Below, piece after piece: positions 50,593 through 60,406 of a stretch of DNA of 64,000 nucleotides. How positions within the stretch are numbered: the stretch's first letter is position 1; each line of letters begins with the position of its first letter. A program made the translations under genes and the position numbers. Source of the stretch: Planococcus rifietoensis (GTDB lineage Bacteria > Bacillota > Bacilli > Bacillales_A > Planococcaceae); the NCBI RefSeq assembly GCF_001465795.2, contig NZ_CP013659.2, positions 1,382,501-1,446,500 on the forward strand. The letters run 5' to 3'. The notes under the pieces are model-generated. The model had not been told where the DNA came from, made no database searches, and worked only from the letters and a program-made list of their open reading frames with translations.

Positions 50593-51135
50593 TTATCGTA
50601 TTTGGGCGCCTAAAATAGTTTCAAAGTGCCGCATGGCATAGCGGTGGCCCGCATCATCGAAACTTGCGACGGCCTGTTCGTGGATGACAATTTGGAATCC
50701 TTCATTATAGGCATCAATCGCCGTATGCAATACGCAGATGTCCGTGCAGACACCGATGATATGCACTTCTTCGATACTGCGCTCGCGCAACATCAGTTCA
50801 AGGCGTGTTCCGGCGAACGCACTATAGCGGGTTTTATCCATCCAGACGATATTCTCTTGATGACGATCGTATACATCCTGGAGACGGCCGTATAACTTGC
50901 GGCCGTCCGTTCCTTTAATGTTATGGGGTGGGAAGAGCTTGGTTTCGGGGTGATAGGGATCATTTTCTTCATGCAAGTCCACCGGCATGACCACCAAATC
51001 GCCGTTTTCGAGAAATTGCTCCGTGATGAAGCAAAGTGCCTCTTCGATTTCCTGGCCAGGTGCCCCGCAAGTCAACGCGCCGTCTTGCGCCACAAAATCC
51101 ACTGTATAATCCACTACCAGCAATGCTTTTTTCAT
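50593..51135 (-). CDS. pncA: Nicotinamidase (isochorismatase-fold cysteine hydrolase)
   Basis: A 180-residue enzyme. The catalytic triad is visible: Asp in LLVVDYTVDF, Lys in WMDKTRYSAF and Cys in GVCTDICVLH. The metal ligands Asp and His are in PVDLHEENDPYHPET. It hydrolyses nicotinamide to nicotinate for NAD salvage, as B. subtilis YueJ. ATG 51135 follows AGGAGG; the longer frame to 51234 has no ribosome binding site. Confidence 0.92.
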   Translation of the reverse strand: MKKALLVVDYTVDFVAQDGALTCGAPGQEIEEALCFITEQFLENGDLVVMPVDLHEENDPYHPETKLFPPHNIKGTDGRKLYGRLQDVYDRHQENIVWMDKTRYSAFAGTRLELMLRERSIEEVHIIGVCTDICVLHTAIDAYNEGFQIVIHEQAVASFDDAGHRYAMRHFETILGAQIR

Positions 51136-51227
51136 CTCAATCGCCTCCTGTTTTCTTTTAGTATACCCGTTCCTGCCTAGCTTATTAATGGATACGAAAA
51201 AGAGAAAGTCTAGCATAAATAAATATC

Positions 51228-51256
51228 TTGCCAATATTCTGAAAACTAATTATAAT
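51228..51256 (+). promoter_or_regulatory. Near-consensus SigA promoter of a 35-codon gene
   Basis: TTGCCA (51228-51233), 17 bases, TATAAT (51251-51256). The predicted 5' UTR is about 20 bases. Confidence 0.75.
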
Positions 51257-51283
51257 AAACAAAACAGAAAAGGGGTGTGTTCC

Positions 51284-51391
51284 ATGCAATACGAAAACCT
51301 GGAAAAACTCAATAAACAAGGGCTGTGGTTCACGGTCATCCACACACTCATCATTTTCAGCTTTGCGCTCGATTTTGGTTTTTTGGCCTAA
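51284..51391 (+). CDS. 35-residue single-helix membrane protein
   Basis: The protein begins MQYENLEKLNKQ, then has one membrane helix (about 14-34: LWFTVIHTLIIFSFALDFGF). It has its own near-consensus promoter, an AAAAGGGG ribosome binding site and a strong downstream terminator, which together argue for real expression. No family is recognised. A toxin role is possible by size, but there is no sign of an antisense promoter, and it lacks the lysine tail of holin-like toxins. Confidence 0.65.
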   Translation: MQYENLEKLNKQGLWFTVIHTLIIFSFALDFGFLA

Positions 51392-51437
51392 CCGCCGTAT
51401 AAACAGGAAAGCATTACCTCAAAATTAAAACGAACCC

Positions 51438-51478
51438 ATAAAAATCCACCCGTCCAATAGGAGCGGGTGGATTTTTAT
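51438..51478. terminator. Bidirectional terminator, 15-bp stem
   Basis: ATAAAAATCCACCCG (51438-51452) pairs perfectly with CGGGTGGATTTTTAT (51464-51478). It overlaps the stop codon of the convergent recombinase-like gene. Confidence 0.92.
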
Positions 51479-52344
51479 GCGGGCGGGTGGGCCTGACGTT
51501 TCATGCGCACGAGCGAATCCTTGAGCATGCGGGAAGCGGATTCGAGGGAGACGCCGAGGATTTCCTGGATCTCTTCCAGATTTTTGTGTTCGACCGCATA
51601 CAAATGGTGGACATAGGCGAATCGGATATCGCCCGAACGCATCGGGGCGCCGACAAATTCGGCAAGTGCTTCCGTGTAGTCGGATAGCGAGCCCATCTGA
51701 AAATTGGTAAATTGGTCTTTTACTTTCGATGACAACAGGAAGGAAGTGCCGCGCGTTTTCGCCCGTTCGATCCCTTGTTCCATCACTGCTTCTTCGTATT
51801 CATCAAAGTGCAGCGTGCAGTGGTAGCCGTCTTTCTTTTCGACATCCAGATGGAGGCCGTCTGCGTCATTCAGGAAATTATCGATGTCGATTGTCACCAT
51901 ATCGCGAAGGCGCAAGCCTCTTAGATAAAAGACGTAAAGCAGTTTGGCATTGAGCGGCAGTTTAGCGGACTTCAACACGTCCGGCTTCTTTTCCAAAAGA
52001 TGCCCGTAGTCGACTTCGATGTCGTGGGGCTTTAAATCAAGCTTATGGTTTAATTTGAATTTCGGCATAAAATCATTCGGGATCTTGCCAATCTGCCACA
52101 TATAATCGAACCAGCGGCGGATGTAGATTAATTTGCGGTTCAAGGTGCTGTCTTTGATGCCAGCTTCTTTTTGTTCCAATAGGAATTGCTGAATGTCGGA
52201 GGGACGGATTTCATGGGGCTCCACCGATTTTTTGTAGGTCTTTCGCAAAAAGGCAAAAAGGGCGCGGATCAATTGGACTTCATGAACAACCGTGTTTGGG
52301 CTGATGCCGTTATCCAATCTGTATTTTTCATAACCGTATGGCAT
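51475..52344 (-). CDS. Tyrosine-recombinase-like protein without catalytic residues
   Basis: About 289 residues with the layout of a phage-integrase-family protein. A SAM-like N-terminal core-binding domain (TVVHEVQLIRALFAFLRK, STLNRKLIYIRRWFDYMW) precedes a catalytic-type domain with LYVFYLRGLRLRDMVTIDID (Arg I). The C-terminal box reads RFAYVHHLYAVEHKNLEEIQ-EILGV and ends SASRMLKDSL. The usual H-x-x-R is altered, the GH motif is GV, and no nucleophilic Tyr follows. It probably binds DNA without recombining it. ATG 52344 has better spacing to AGAGGTG than ATG 52350. No attachment-like repeats were found beside it. Confidence 0.7.
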   Translation of the reverse strand: MPYGYEKYRLDNGISPNTVVHEVQLIRALFAFLRKTYKKSVEPHEIRPSDIQQFLLEQKEAGIKDSTLNRKLIYIRRWFDYMWQIGKIPNDFMPKFKLNHKLDLKPHDIEVDYGHLLEKKPDVLKSAKLPLNAKLLYVFYLRGLRLRDMVTIDIDNFLNDADGLHLDVEKKDGYHCTLHFDEYEEAVMEQGIERAKTRGTSFLLSSKVKDQFTNFQMGSLSDYTEALAEFVGAPMRSGDIRFAYVHHLYAVEHKNLEEIQEILGVSLESASRMLKDSLVRMKRQAHPPA

Positions 52345-52598
52345 GGACATTCACCTCTCTAACTAGGTTTTATTCATTGTACCAGTTTTTGGGCGAAATA
52401 GAACGTACTTTCCCTTGTCCAGCAAGGGAATGACTGAAAAAGTTCTTTATTCATTCATAAGTAACAAACTACTTAAGGGTATTGTAAAAAAATCAAAACC
52501 CGCAAACAAGAAGCGCAAAATGGAGAGGAAAAAACGAATGATAATCGACAAACAGGGTATAAAGAAAGATAATGGGAAATAGAAATGAGGTGCAGCAA

Positions 52599-53102
52599 TT
52601 GCGAAACGAAGAAAATGCAAGAATCCGCCATACGATCTTGAAGAAAGTCGAATCATACGATGACCAGGCGCTGAATGAAAAACCGTCAGAGAACGAATGG
52701 TCTGCCATGCAGATTTTGGATCATCTACATAAGATGGAGGAGGCGATTACAGCGGGCGTGGCCAAGACTGCTGAGAAGAACCAACGAAAAAAAGCGATGA
52801 AAAAACCGATCCAAGTCTCAGTCAGCCGCAAATTGAAAGTCGATGCGCCTAATCATACGGTGCCGGAGGACAGGTTTTTCACGTTAGAAGAAATGAAAGA
52901 AAAGTTGAATGATTCGAGAAACCGCCTGTATGAAGTCTACACGCATGCAGATGAAGAGACGCTTGAGAACAATTCTATGCCGCATCCTGTTTTCGGCGAT
53001 GTGCCTCTCGTCCAATGGTTCCCTTTTATCGGCTATCACGAGAAACGCCATTTGGCCCAATTGGAAGAGACCTTAAGTAAAATCGATGAGAAAAAGAAAT
53101 AG
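52599..53102 (+). CDS. DinB-superfamily protein
   Basis: About 167 residues forming the DinB four-helix bundle. Metal ligands are suggested by ILDHLHKMEE (first His) and GYHEKRHLAQLEE (the H-x3-H pair). Members are thiol-dependent transferases or are of unknown function. TTG 52599 is chosen because GAGGTG lies 6 bases upstream. An ATG at 52572 has no good ribosome binding site. It is monocistronic, upstream of aconitase. Confidence 0.8.
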   Translation: MRNEENARIRHTILKKVESYDDQALNEKPSENEWSAMQILDHLHKMEEAITAGVAKTAEKNQRKKAMKKPIQVSVSRKLKVDAPNHTVPEDRFFTLEEMKEKLNDSRNRLYEVYTHADEETLENNSMPHPVFGDVPLVQWFPFIGYHEKRHLAQLEETLSKIDEKKK

Positions 53103-53232
53103 TCATTAGAAAAACTTATCGAAATGTATAATTTTAATGTAATTTACTTATGCACATTGTTTCGGTATGATGGAAGAGGAGAAAAGACGCGGTAACACGC
53201 CTTTTCAGAAGATTTAAAGGAGGAACACGATT

Positions 53233-55947
53233 ATGGCAAAGAGCAGTTTGCACAACAGCCGCACGTCGTTCGAGCTTAACGGCAAGACGTATAATTATTA
53301 TCGTCTCGCAGCACTCGAAGAAGCGGGGATCGCGAAAGTATCTCGCCTTCCGTACTCTGTAAAAGTACTATTGGAATCCGTATTGCGTCAGCATGACGGA
53401 TATGTCATCAAAGACGAACATGTAGAAGAACTAGCAAAATGGGGCAAAGACGCAAACAAAGAAGCAGAAGTTCCATTCAAACCTTCCCGTGTCATCCTTC
53501 AAGACTTCACTGGTGTACCGGTAGTCGTTGACTTGGCGGCGCTTCGTTCAGCAATGGCTGAAATGGGCGGCGACCCGGACAAGATCAACCCGGAAATTCC
53601 AGTTGATTTGGTCATTGACCACTCGGTTCAAGTTGACCGTTACGGCACTGAAGATGCACTGCGCGCGAACATGGAACTTGAGTTTGAACGCAATGCAGAG
53701 CGTTACCAATTCCTCAACTGGGCTCAAAAAGCTTACGACAACTACCGTGCGGTTCCACCAGCAACAGGTATCGTCCACCAAGTAAACCTTGAGTACTTGG
53801 CAAATGTTGTCCACGCTATCCCAAATGAAGACGGCACATTCGAAGCCTTCCCAGATACGCTTGTCGGTACAGATTCCCACACGACAATGATCAACGGGAT
53901 CGGCGTACTTGGCTGGGGCGTCGGCGGAATCGAAGCGGAAGCGGGCATGCTCGGACAGCCTTCATACTTCCCGATTCCTGAAGTTATCGGCGTGAAAATG
54001 ACTGGCGAACTGCCAAACGGCGCAACTGCGACGGATTTGGCACTCAAAGTCACTGAAACTTTGCGTAAAAAAGGCGTAGTCGGCAAATTCGTCGAGTTCT
54101 TCGGACCTGGCGTTACGACATTGCCGCTTGCAGACCGTGCGACGATCGCCAACATGGCACCTGAATACGGCGCAACTTGCGGATTCTTCCCAGTGGACGA
54201 AGAAGCATTGACTTATATGCGTTTGACTGCCCGTACGGAAGAGCAAATCGCTGTCACTAAAGAATACTTGAAAGCGAACGATATGTTCTTCACAGTCGAC
54301 AACGAAGACCCAATCTATACGGACCTTGTTGAAATCGACTTGACGACGATCGAACCGAACTTGTCAGGCCCTAAACGCCCGCAAGATTTGATTCCATTGT
54401 CGCAAATGAAAAAAGAATTCAACACAGCGATTACAGCTGCAGAAGGCCCGCACGGCTTCGCGTTGGACCAAAACGAAATCAACAAAACAGCGACTGTTAA
54501 ATTTAACGACGGCAAAACAGCCGAAATGAATACGGGCGCTTTGGCGATTGCTGCCATCACATCTTGCACGAACACGTCCAACCCGTACGTTATGCTCGGC
54601 GCTGGATTGGTTGCGAAAAAAGCAGTTGAAAAAGGCTTGACGCCGCCGCCATACGTGAAAACGTCACTGGCACCAGGTTCGAAAGTCGTTACTGGCTACT
54701 TGAGCGATTCTGGCCTTCTTGACTACATGAACCAAATCGGATTCAACTTGGTCGGTTACGGCTGTACAACATGTATCGGTAACTCCGGCCCGCTCCTTCC
54801 TGAAATCGAAGAAGCGATCGTTGAAAACGACTTGCTCGTTTCATCTGTATTGTCCGGTAACCGTAACTTTGAAGGACGCATTCACCCGCTTGTAAAAGCA
54901 AACTACTTGGCATCCCCGATGCTTGTTGTAGCTTATGCACTTGCCGGTACAGTGGATATCGACTTTGAAGTAGACCCAATTGGTCAAGACCAAGATGGCA
55001 ACGATGTATTCTTCAAAGACATCTGGCCTTCAACTGAAGAAGTGAAAGACGTCGTGCACAACACGGTAACGCCTGAATTGTTCCGTAAAGAATACGAGCA
55101 TGTCTTCACTGAAAACGCTGAATGGAATGCCATCGAAACAAACGATGATTCATTGTATGCATTCGATGACAACTCTACGTATATCCAAAACCCGCCGTTC
55201 TTCACAGGCATGTCGAAAGAACCGGCACCGATCCAGCCGCTATCCGGCCTTCGTGTCATGGCGAAATTCGCTGATTCGATCACGACGGACCACATTTCAC
55301 CGGCAGGCGCAATCGGCAAAGATACACCAGCTGGATTGTACTTGCGTGAAAACGGCGTTGAGCCGCGCAATTTCAACTCTTATGGCTCCCGTCGCGGTAA
55401 CCACGAAGTCATGATGCGTGGTACGTTTGCCAACATCCGCATCCGTAACCAAGTCGCACCAGGCACTACTGGCGGCTTCACGACATTCTGGCCAACTGGC
55501 GAAGTTATGCCGATCTACGATGCATGCATGAAGTATCAACAGCAAGGCACTGGCCTTGTGGTTCTAGCCGGTAAAGATTACGGCATGGGCTCTTCCCGTG
55601 ACTGGGCTGCTAAAGGAACATTCCTTCTAGGTGTCAAAACAGTCATCGCGGAAAGCTATGAGCGTATCCACCGTTCGAACCTTGTGATGATGGGCGTCTT
55701 GCCGCTTCAATTCGTCAACGGCGAAAGCGCTGATTCCCTTGGTCTGACAGGCCACGAAACAATCAGCGTCAACTTGTCTGACGATGTGAAACCGCGCGAC
55801 GTACTGACGGTCACAGCTACTGCTGAAGATGGCAAAGTCACGGAATTCAAAGTCCTCGCACGCTTCGATTCTGAAGTGGAAGTCGACTACTTCCGTCACG
55901 GCGGCATCCTGCAAATGGTGCTCCGCAACAAATTGCTAGAAGCATAA
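53233..55947 (+). CDS. acnA: Aconitate hydratase
   Basis: A 904-residue AcnA/CitB-type aconitase for the citrate-isocitrate step of the TCA cycle. Iron-sulfur cluster cysteines are in [11 protein letters not shown] and [14 protein letters not shown] (C-x2-C). [20 protein letters not shown] and the C-terminal swivel domain motif [13 protein letters not shown] are present. AGGAGG precedes the ATG. It is the first gene of a region whose order matches B. subtilis citB-yneP-yneQ. It may also act as an RNA-binding regulator, as known for B. subtilis CitB. Confidence 0.97.
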   Translation: MAKSSLHNSRTSFELNGKTYNYYRLAALEEAGIAKVSRLPYSVKVLLESVLRQHDGYVIKDEHVEELAKWGKDANKEAEVPFKPSRVILQDFTGVPVVVDLAALRSAMAEMGGDPDKINPEIPVDLVIDHSVQVDRYGTEDALRANMELEFERNAERYQFLNWAQKAYDNYRAVPPATGIVHQVNLEYLANVVHAIPNEDGTFEAFPDTLVGTDSHTTMINGIGVLGWGVGGIEAEAGMLGQPSYFPIPEVIGVKMTGELPNGATATDLALKVTETLRKKGVVGKFVEFFGPGVTTLPLADRATIANMAPEYGATCGFFPVDEEALTYMRLTARTEEQIAVTKEYLKANDMFFTVDNEDPIYTDLVEIDLTTIEPNLSGPKRPQDLIPLSQMKKEFNTAITAAEGPHGFALDQNEINKTATVKFNDGKTAEMNTGALAIAAITSCTNTSNPYVMLGAGLVAKKAVEKGLTPPPYVKTSLAPGSKVVTGYLSDSGLLDYMNQIGFNLVGYGCTTCIGNSGPLLPEIEEAIVENDLLVSSVLSGNRNFEGRIHPLVKANYLASPMLVVAYALAGTVDIDFEVDPIGQDQDGNDVFFKDIWPSTEEVKDVVHNTVTPELFRKEYEHVFTENAEWNAIETNDDSLYAFDDNSTYIQNPPFFTGMSKEPAPIQPLSGLRVMAKFADSITTDHISPAGAIGKDTPAGLYLRENGVEPRNFNSYGSRRGNHEVMMRGTFANIRIRNQVAPGTTGGFTTFWPTGEVMPIYDACMKYQQQGTGLVVLAGKDYGMGSSRDWAAKGTFLLGVKTVIAESYERIHRSNLVMMGVLPLQFVNGESADSLGLTGHETISVNLSDDVKPRDVLTVTATAEDGKVTEFKVLARFDSEVEVDYFRHGGILQMVLRNKLLEA

Positions 55948-55952
55948 AAAAT

Positions 55953-55982
55953 AAAAAGGCTGCCTCCGGGCGGCCTTTTTAT
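55953..55982 (+). terminator. Terminator of acnA
   Basis: AAAAAGGCTGCC (55953-55964) pairs with GGCGGCCTTTTT (55969-55980), one wobble, with T5 overlapping. Confidence 0.9.
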
Positions 55983-56096
55983 TTTGGGAAGAATCGTCCG
56001 TAAAGGATCTGGCGAGCTATGAGAAACACAGCTTCAGAGCCTTGTGCTTTTTGATCGCAATGCATGTCCTGTATACTAGAGGAGAGGTGAAGGAAA

Positions 56097-56546
56097 ATGT
56101 ACATAAGTGATAAAGAAATTGAGATCCGCTATGCGGAAACAGACCAGATGGGCGTTGTCTATCACGCCAATTACTTGATCTGGCTCGAGCTCGGGCGCAC
56201 GCAATTGATCGAGGATCTCGGGTTTACGTATGCCGGCATGGAATCGCAAGGATTCCTGTCCCCGGTGACGGATATCTCCATCCAATACAAAGCAGCGCTG
56301 CGCTACGGACAGAAAGCGCGCGTCAAGACCTGGGTGGAGTCTCACGGCCGCTTGCGGACGACATACGGCTACGAAGTGCTCCATGAGGATGGCACACTCG
56401 CTGCAAAAGCGACCTCCGAGCATGTCGTGGTGAAAAAAGACAACTTCCGTCCCGTTCCGCTGGCGAAAGTGGCCCCTGAATGGGATGCCAAATACAAGGA
56501 AGTGGTGAGGGGGGCAGAAGATGGCATTCGGAATCCGACGACCTGA
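56097..56546 (+). CDS. yneP: Acyl-CoA thioesterase, hot-dog fold (YneP)
   Basis: A 149-residue 4-hydroxybenzoyl-CoA thioesterase-type protein. The active-site motif is YAETDQMGVVYHANYLIWLE, with the catalytic Asp in TDQMG. It hydrolyses an acyl-CoA of unknown chain. GGAGAGGTGAAGG is upstream of the ATG. It overlaps yneQ by 26 bases. Position next to acnA is conserved. Confidence 0.92.
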   Translation: MYISDKEIEIRYAETDQMGVVYHANYLIWLELGRTQLIEDLGFTYAGMESQGFLSPVTDISIQYKAALRYGQKARVKTWVESHGRLRTTYGYEVLHEDGTLAAKATSEHVVVKKDNFRPVPLAKVAPEWDAKYKEVVRGAEDGIRNPTT

Positions 56547-56832
56547 ATTGGAACGCTGGAAACAGGATGTGCAAGACGGCCAGATCTCTTTTCTTACCCA
56601 TTACTGGGTAGATCACCGATTCCCCGGCTGCAGCACAGTCACGAAAGTGGGCTGCAGCGACATCGACAAACTTGCTGACTGGGGCAGCCGCTATGGCTTG
56701 CGGCGTGAATGGCTGGACTTGCGCAATGACTACCCGCATTTCGACTTATTCGGCGACCGTCAAGCGGAAATTCTGGAGGCTGAAGGCCGCTTGGATCAAT
56801 TGAATCGATTAACCAAAAACCCCAATGAATAG
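56521..56832 (+). CDS. yneQ: YneQ-family protein, function unknown
   Basis: A 103-residue soluble protein: PELERWKQDVQDGQISFLTH, YWVDHRFPGC, KLADWGSRYGLRREWLDLR and YPHFDLFG. This matches the YneQ layout by position and sequence style. The repeated Trp, His and Asp residues suggest a metal or nucleotide site, but none is identified. It is coupled to yneP by overlap. Confidence 0.82.
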   Translation: MAFGIRRPELERWKQDVQDGQISFLTHYWVDHRFPGCSTVTKVGCSDIDKLADWGSRYGLRREWLDLRNDYPHFDLFGDRQAEILEAEGRLDQLNRLTKNPNE

Positions 56833-56841
56833 AGTGAATAA

Positions 56842-56879
56842 AAAAGAAGCATGGCGCAAAATTGCGTCATGCTTCTTTT
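56842..56879. terminator. Bidirectional terminator between yneQ and yneR
   Basis: AAAAGAAGCATG with CGCAA (56842-56858) pairs with TTGCG and CATGCTTCTTTT (56862-56879), one mismatch. It overlaps the yneR stop codon. Confidence 0.88.
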
Positions 56880-57163
56880 GGTTCGTATGAATAACTCAAT
56901 TCACCTAATGTATCATCTACGGTGACGTGCAGGTCATGTTCGTCGAAATACCACTGGTCGGCTTCTTCTATAAAATAAAGCACTTCATCTTCTTCGAGGC
57001 GGACCAGCGCTTCGTAGGGGCTGTCTTTCGTCACACCGAGCGAGAAGCCCGGCTGCAAACCGGCGCCTCCGTAGCGGACGAAAAACCGCACCGCTTCTCC
57101 AGCTTCGACTTCCATTTCGTTATGGAACCAATCTCGTGCATCTTTGCTCAAATGGATCTCCAT
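56867..57163 (-). CDS. yneR: HesB/IscA-like protein YneR
   Basis: A 98-residue HesB-like domain protein. FFVRYGGAGLQPGFSLGVT corresponds to the iron-sulfur biogenesis fold, but the three cysteines of true IscA proteins are missing, as known for the YneR branch. So an Fe-S scaffold role is unlikely. ACGAAAGGA precedes the ATG. It is downstream of plsY on the same strand. Confidence 0.87.
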   Translation of the reverse strand: MEIHLSKDARDWFHNEMEVEAGEAVRFFVRYGGAGLQPGFSLGVTKDSPYEALVRLEEDEVLYFIEEADQWYFDEHDLHVTVDDTLGELSYSYEPKEA

Positions 57164-57184
57164 GCAAACACGTCCTTTCGGGTT

Positions 57185-57775
57185 CTACCACTTGATCTTC
57201 GGTTCGGTACCTGCGCGAATTCTGGCGATGTTCGCACGATGCCGGTAAATGATGAACGTGGCGAGTGTGAAAATGACCGCCATGAACAGGTAATCGCCGG
57301 TATTGATCGTGTAGATGATCGTGTAAATAACTGAGACGACAGCCAAGATGATTGACGACAAGGATACCATCTTGGTGATCTTCAACGCAATCAACAAGAC
57401 CGCGACGGCCAGTAAAAACAACGGCCATTGATACCCCAGCAAAATCCCTCCGGATGTGGCCACCGCTTTGCCGCCCTTAAAGCGCGCAAACACCGGAAAC
57501 ATATGGCCGATGACCGCGATGACGCCGAGAATCAGCGGGTGGACATCGGTAACCATGACGAGCGGCAAAAGCGTCGCGGCGGTGCCTTTTAGAATATCCA
57601 GGATGGTGACGACAAAACCCGCTTTTGGCCCAAGCACGCGGAAGGTGTTGGTCGCCCCTAAATTGCCGCTTCCTTTTGTTCGAATATCCGTATTGTAAAA
57701 AAGTTTTCCGATCCATAAGGCTGAAGGGATGGATCCGAGTAAATAAGCGATAATTACCGGAAGCAAAATGTCCAT
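57185..57775 (-). CDS. plsY: Acyl-phosphate glycerol-3-phosphate acyltransferase
   Basis: A 196-residue membrane enzyme with five helices that makes lysophosphatidate from acyl-phosphate, the first step of phospholipid synthesis. The three conserved loops are visible: [14 protein letters not shown] with GSGNLGATN, the [21 protein letters not shown] loop, and the last loop [24 protein letters not shown] precedes the ATG. It is divergent from yneT. Confidence 0.96.
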   Translation of the reverse strand: MDILLPVIIAYLLGSIPSALWIGKLFYNTDIRTKGSGNLGATNTFRVLGPKAGFVVTILDILKGTAATLLPLVMVTDVHPLILGVIAVIGHMFPVFARFKGGKAVATSGGILLGYQWPLFLLAVAVLLIALKITKMVSLSSIILAVVSVIYTIIYTINTGDYLFMAVIFTLATFIIYRHRANIARIRAGTEPKIKW

Positions 57776-57910
57776 AATTGACTCCTTTGACGTACACTGT
57801 TTTCTTTTCTACAGTTTACCATGACCGAAGACACAGAAACAATAGATGGCGGATTATTCAACAAACGGCCCCGTTTCATGTATGATAGACTAAAAGGACA
57901 GGTGATTTTG

Positions 57911-58318
57911 TTGAAGAATCCAGACCGCACAGAAATCAAAGAAGTGCTCGACACGGCTAAAACCATTGCGGTGGTGGGCTTGAGCCCGAATCCGATGAGA
58001 ACCTCGTATATGGTATCCAAAGCGATGCAAGATGCCGGCTACCGCATCATCCCGGTCAATCCGATGGCGGATGAAGTGCTGGGGGAGAAAAGCTACGCGA
58101 CGCTTGCGGACATTCCGGAACCGGTCGACATCGTCAATGTATTCCGCCGCAGCGAATTTTTGCCGGCCATTGCCGAAGATTTTCTCAAAATCGAAGCCCC
58201 GGTGTTCTGGACGCAGCTGAACGTCGTCGATGAAGAGGTCTTCAATCGCCTCCAGGGCGCCGGCTATACGGTCATTATGGACCGCTGCATCAAAGTCGAA
58301 CATGCCATCCTGAAATAG
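57911..58318 (+). CDS. yneT: CoA-binding domain protein YneT
   Basis: A 135-residue Rossmann-type CoA-binding protein: TAKTIAVVGLSPNPMRTSYM, YRIIPVNPMADEVLGEKSY and VDIVNVFRRSEFL. Ligand role is unknown. The TTG at 57911 is preferred: AGGTGAT is just upstream and a TATGAT minus-10 lies at 57881, inside the longer frame that begins at 57821. That longer N-terminus is therefore probably not translated. Confidence 0.87.
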   Translation: MKNPDRTEIKEVLDTAKTIAVVGLSPNPMRTSYMVSKAMQDAGYRIIPVNPMADEVLGEKSYATLADIPEPVDIVNVFRRSEFLPAIAEDFLKIEAPVFWTQLNVVDEEVFNRLQGAGYTVIMDRCIKVEHAILK

Positions 58319-58330
58319 CAGCTTTCACGA

Positions 58331-58351
58331 AGGGCGCCTAGCGCTCTTTTT
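58331..58351 (+). terminator. Terminator of yneT
   Basis: AGGGCGC (58331-58337) pairs with GCGCTCT (58341-58347) with loop CTA, followed by T5. Confidence 0.8.
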
Positions 58352-58360
58352 CTATGAACA

Positions 58361-58390
58361 TTGACAGGAACGCCTGGAATGGCATACGAT
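58361..58390 (+). promoter_or_regulatory. Promoter of parE-parC
   Basis: TTGACA (58361-58366), 18 bases, TACGAT (58385-58390), 46 bases before the parE start. Confidence 0.7.
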
Positions 58391-58435
58391 TAAAAGAAGA
58401 CAGTATACGAACAAATGTTTGTTGGAGGGAAATAG

Positions 58436-60406
58436 ATGGCAAAAACGAACAGCAATGCATACAACGAAGAAGCGATCCAAGTACTAGAGGGATTGGACGC
58501 TGTCCGCAAACGCCCCGGGATGTATATCGGTTCGACCGATGCCCGCGGGCTTCACCACTTGGTCTATGAGATCGTCGACAATTCCGTCGATGAAGCGCTT
58601 GCCGGATTCGGCGACCGCATCACGGTGACCATTCACGAAGACAATAGCATCAGCGTGCGCGATTATGGCCGCGGCATGCCTACAGGAATGCACAGAAGCG
58701 GCAAGCCGACACCGGAAGTCATCTTGACGGTGCTCCATGCCGGCGGGAAATTCGGCCAGGGCGGCTACAAGACAAGCGGCGGGCTTCACGGCGTCGGCGC
58801 ATCTGTCGTTAATGCCTTGTCGAGTTTTTTGGAAGTGACGATCCACCGCGACGGGCGCAAATACCGCCAGCGTTTTGAAAATGGCGGCAAACCCGCAACA
58901 ACTTTGGAAGAGATCGGCAAAACGAAAGAATCAGGCACCTTGATTCACTTTCTGCCGGACGAAAGCATCTTTAGCGTATCCAAATACAATTACGACACGC
59001 TGAGCGAACGCTTGCGTGAATCCGCGTTCCTCATGAAAGGCATGAACATCGAGTTGATCGATGAGCGCAGCCAGACCGGCGAGAGCTTCTTTTATGAAAC
59101 CGGTATCAAAGCCTTCGTCGAATACTTGAACGAAGAAAAAGACGTGCTCCACAAAGTGGCGTATATGGAAGGCCAGAGCGACAGCCTCGAAGTCGAATTC
59201 GCGTTCCAGTTCAACGACGGCTATTCCGAAACGATCCTGTCGTTCGTCAACAACGTCCGCACACGAGACGGCGGGACGCACGAAACCGGCGCAAAAGCGG
59301 CAATGACCCGTGTATTCAACGATTACGCACGCAAAATCAATTTATTGAAAGATAAAGACAAAAATCTCGAAGGCTCCGACATCCGCGAAGGCTTAGCGGC
59401 CATCGTCTCGGTGCGCATCCCGGAAGCTTTGCTGCAATTTGAAGGACAGACAAAAAGCAAACTCGGCACAAGCGAAGCCCGCGGTGCCGTTGATGCGGTG
59501 ATCTCCCAGCAATTGATGTACTTCCTCGAGGAGAACGCAGAACACAGTGCATCACTCGTCCGCAAAGCGATACGGGCGTCTCAGGCGCGTCTCGCCGCAC
59601 GAAAAGCGCGGGAAGATGCCCGAAATGGCAAAAAACGCAAGAAATCCGATACTTTATTGTCCGGCAAATTGACGCCGGCGCAGTCGCGCAACGCCAAAAA
59701 GAACGAATTGTACCTTGTAGAGGGCGACTCGGCCGGCGGTTCGGCAAAACAAGGCCGCGACCGGACGTTCCAGGCGATTTTGCCGCTGCGCGGGAAAGTC
59801 GTCAATACCGAAAAAGCGAAATTGGAAGAAATTATGAAAAACGAAGAAATCGCCACCATCATCCACGCAATCGGCGGCGGCGTATCTTCCGACTTCTCCG
59901 TAGACGACATCGCCTACAACAAAGTCATCATCATGACCGATGCCGATACTGACGGCGCGCATATCCAAGTGCTGCTGTTGACGTTCTTTTACCGCTACAT
60001 GAAGCCGCTCATCGAAGCAGGCAAAGTGTTCATCGCCTTGCCGCCGCTCTATAAAGTATCCAAAGGCGTCGGCAAAAAAGAAGTCGTCGATTATGCCTGG
60101 ACCGAAGCGGATCTTGACGAATCGATCAAAAAAGTCGGCAAAGGCTATATGCTCCAGCGCTATAAAGGCCTTGGGGAAATGAACGCCGACCAATTGTGGG
60201 AGACGACGATGAACCCGGAATCACGCACCTTAATCCGTGTGACGATCGAAGACGGCGCGCGCGCCGAACGCCGCATCACGACCTTGATGGGCGATAAAGT
60301 CGAACCGCGCCGCAAATGGATCGAAAACAACGTCGACTTCGGCTTAGAAGACGACAGCAACATACTCGAAAATGATTTGATTCACGCTGAGGAGGAACTC
60401 GTATGA
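58436..60406 (+). CDS. parE: DNA topoisomerase IV subunit B
   Basis: A 656-residue GHKL ATPase subunit. ATP-binding motifs are [23 protein letters not shown] and [18 protein letters not shown]. The TOPRIM domain has [28 protein letters not shown] and the DADTDGAHI acidic metal motif. It separates linked daughter chromosomes with ParC. It lacks the long insert of proteobacterial GyrB. GGAGGGAAATAG precedes the ATG. It overlaps parC by ATGA. Confidence 0.97.
   Translation: MAKTNSNAYNEEAIQVLEGLDAVRKRPGMYIGSTDARGLHHLVYEIVDNSVDEALAGFGDRITVTIHEDNSISVRDYGRGMPTGMHRSGKPTPEVILTVLHAGGKFGQGGYKTSGGLHGVGASVVNALSSFLEVTIHRDGRKYRQRFENGGKPATTLEEIGKTKESGTLIHFLPDESIFSVSKYNYDTLSERLRESAFLMKGMNIELIDERSQTGESFFYETGIKAFVEYLNEEKDVLHKVAYMEGQSDSLEVEFAFQFNDGYSETILSFVNNVRTRDGGTHETGAKAAMTRVFNDYARKINLLKDKDKNLEGSDIREGLAAIVSVRIPEALLQFEGQTKSKLGTSEARGAVDAVISQQLMYFLEENAEHSASLVRKAIRASQARLAARKAREDARNGKKRKKSDTLLSGKLTPAQSRNAKKNELYLVEGDSAGGSAKQGRDRTFQAILPLRGKVVNTEKAKLEEIMKNEEIATIIHAIGGGVSSDFSVDDIAYNKVIIMTDADTDGAHIQVLLLTFFYRYMKPLIEAGKVFIALPPLYKVSKGVGKKEVVDYAWTEADLDESIKKVGKGYMLQRYKGLGEMNADQLWETTMNPESRTLIRVTIEDGARAERRITTLMGDKVEPRRKWIENNVDFGLEDDSNILENDLIHAEEELV

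Noticed and set aside
51475..52344. Integrase of a genomic island with attachment sites
   Set aside because: No flanking direct repeats, tRNA gene or mobile cargo are present and catalytic residues are missing.
53187..53212. Hairpin AAAAGACGCG/ACGCCTTTT in the acnA leader as an iron-responsive-like element
   Set aside because: The stem has two mismatches and the loop does not match CAGUGN. A regulatory role cannot be supported.
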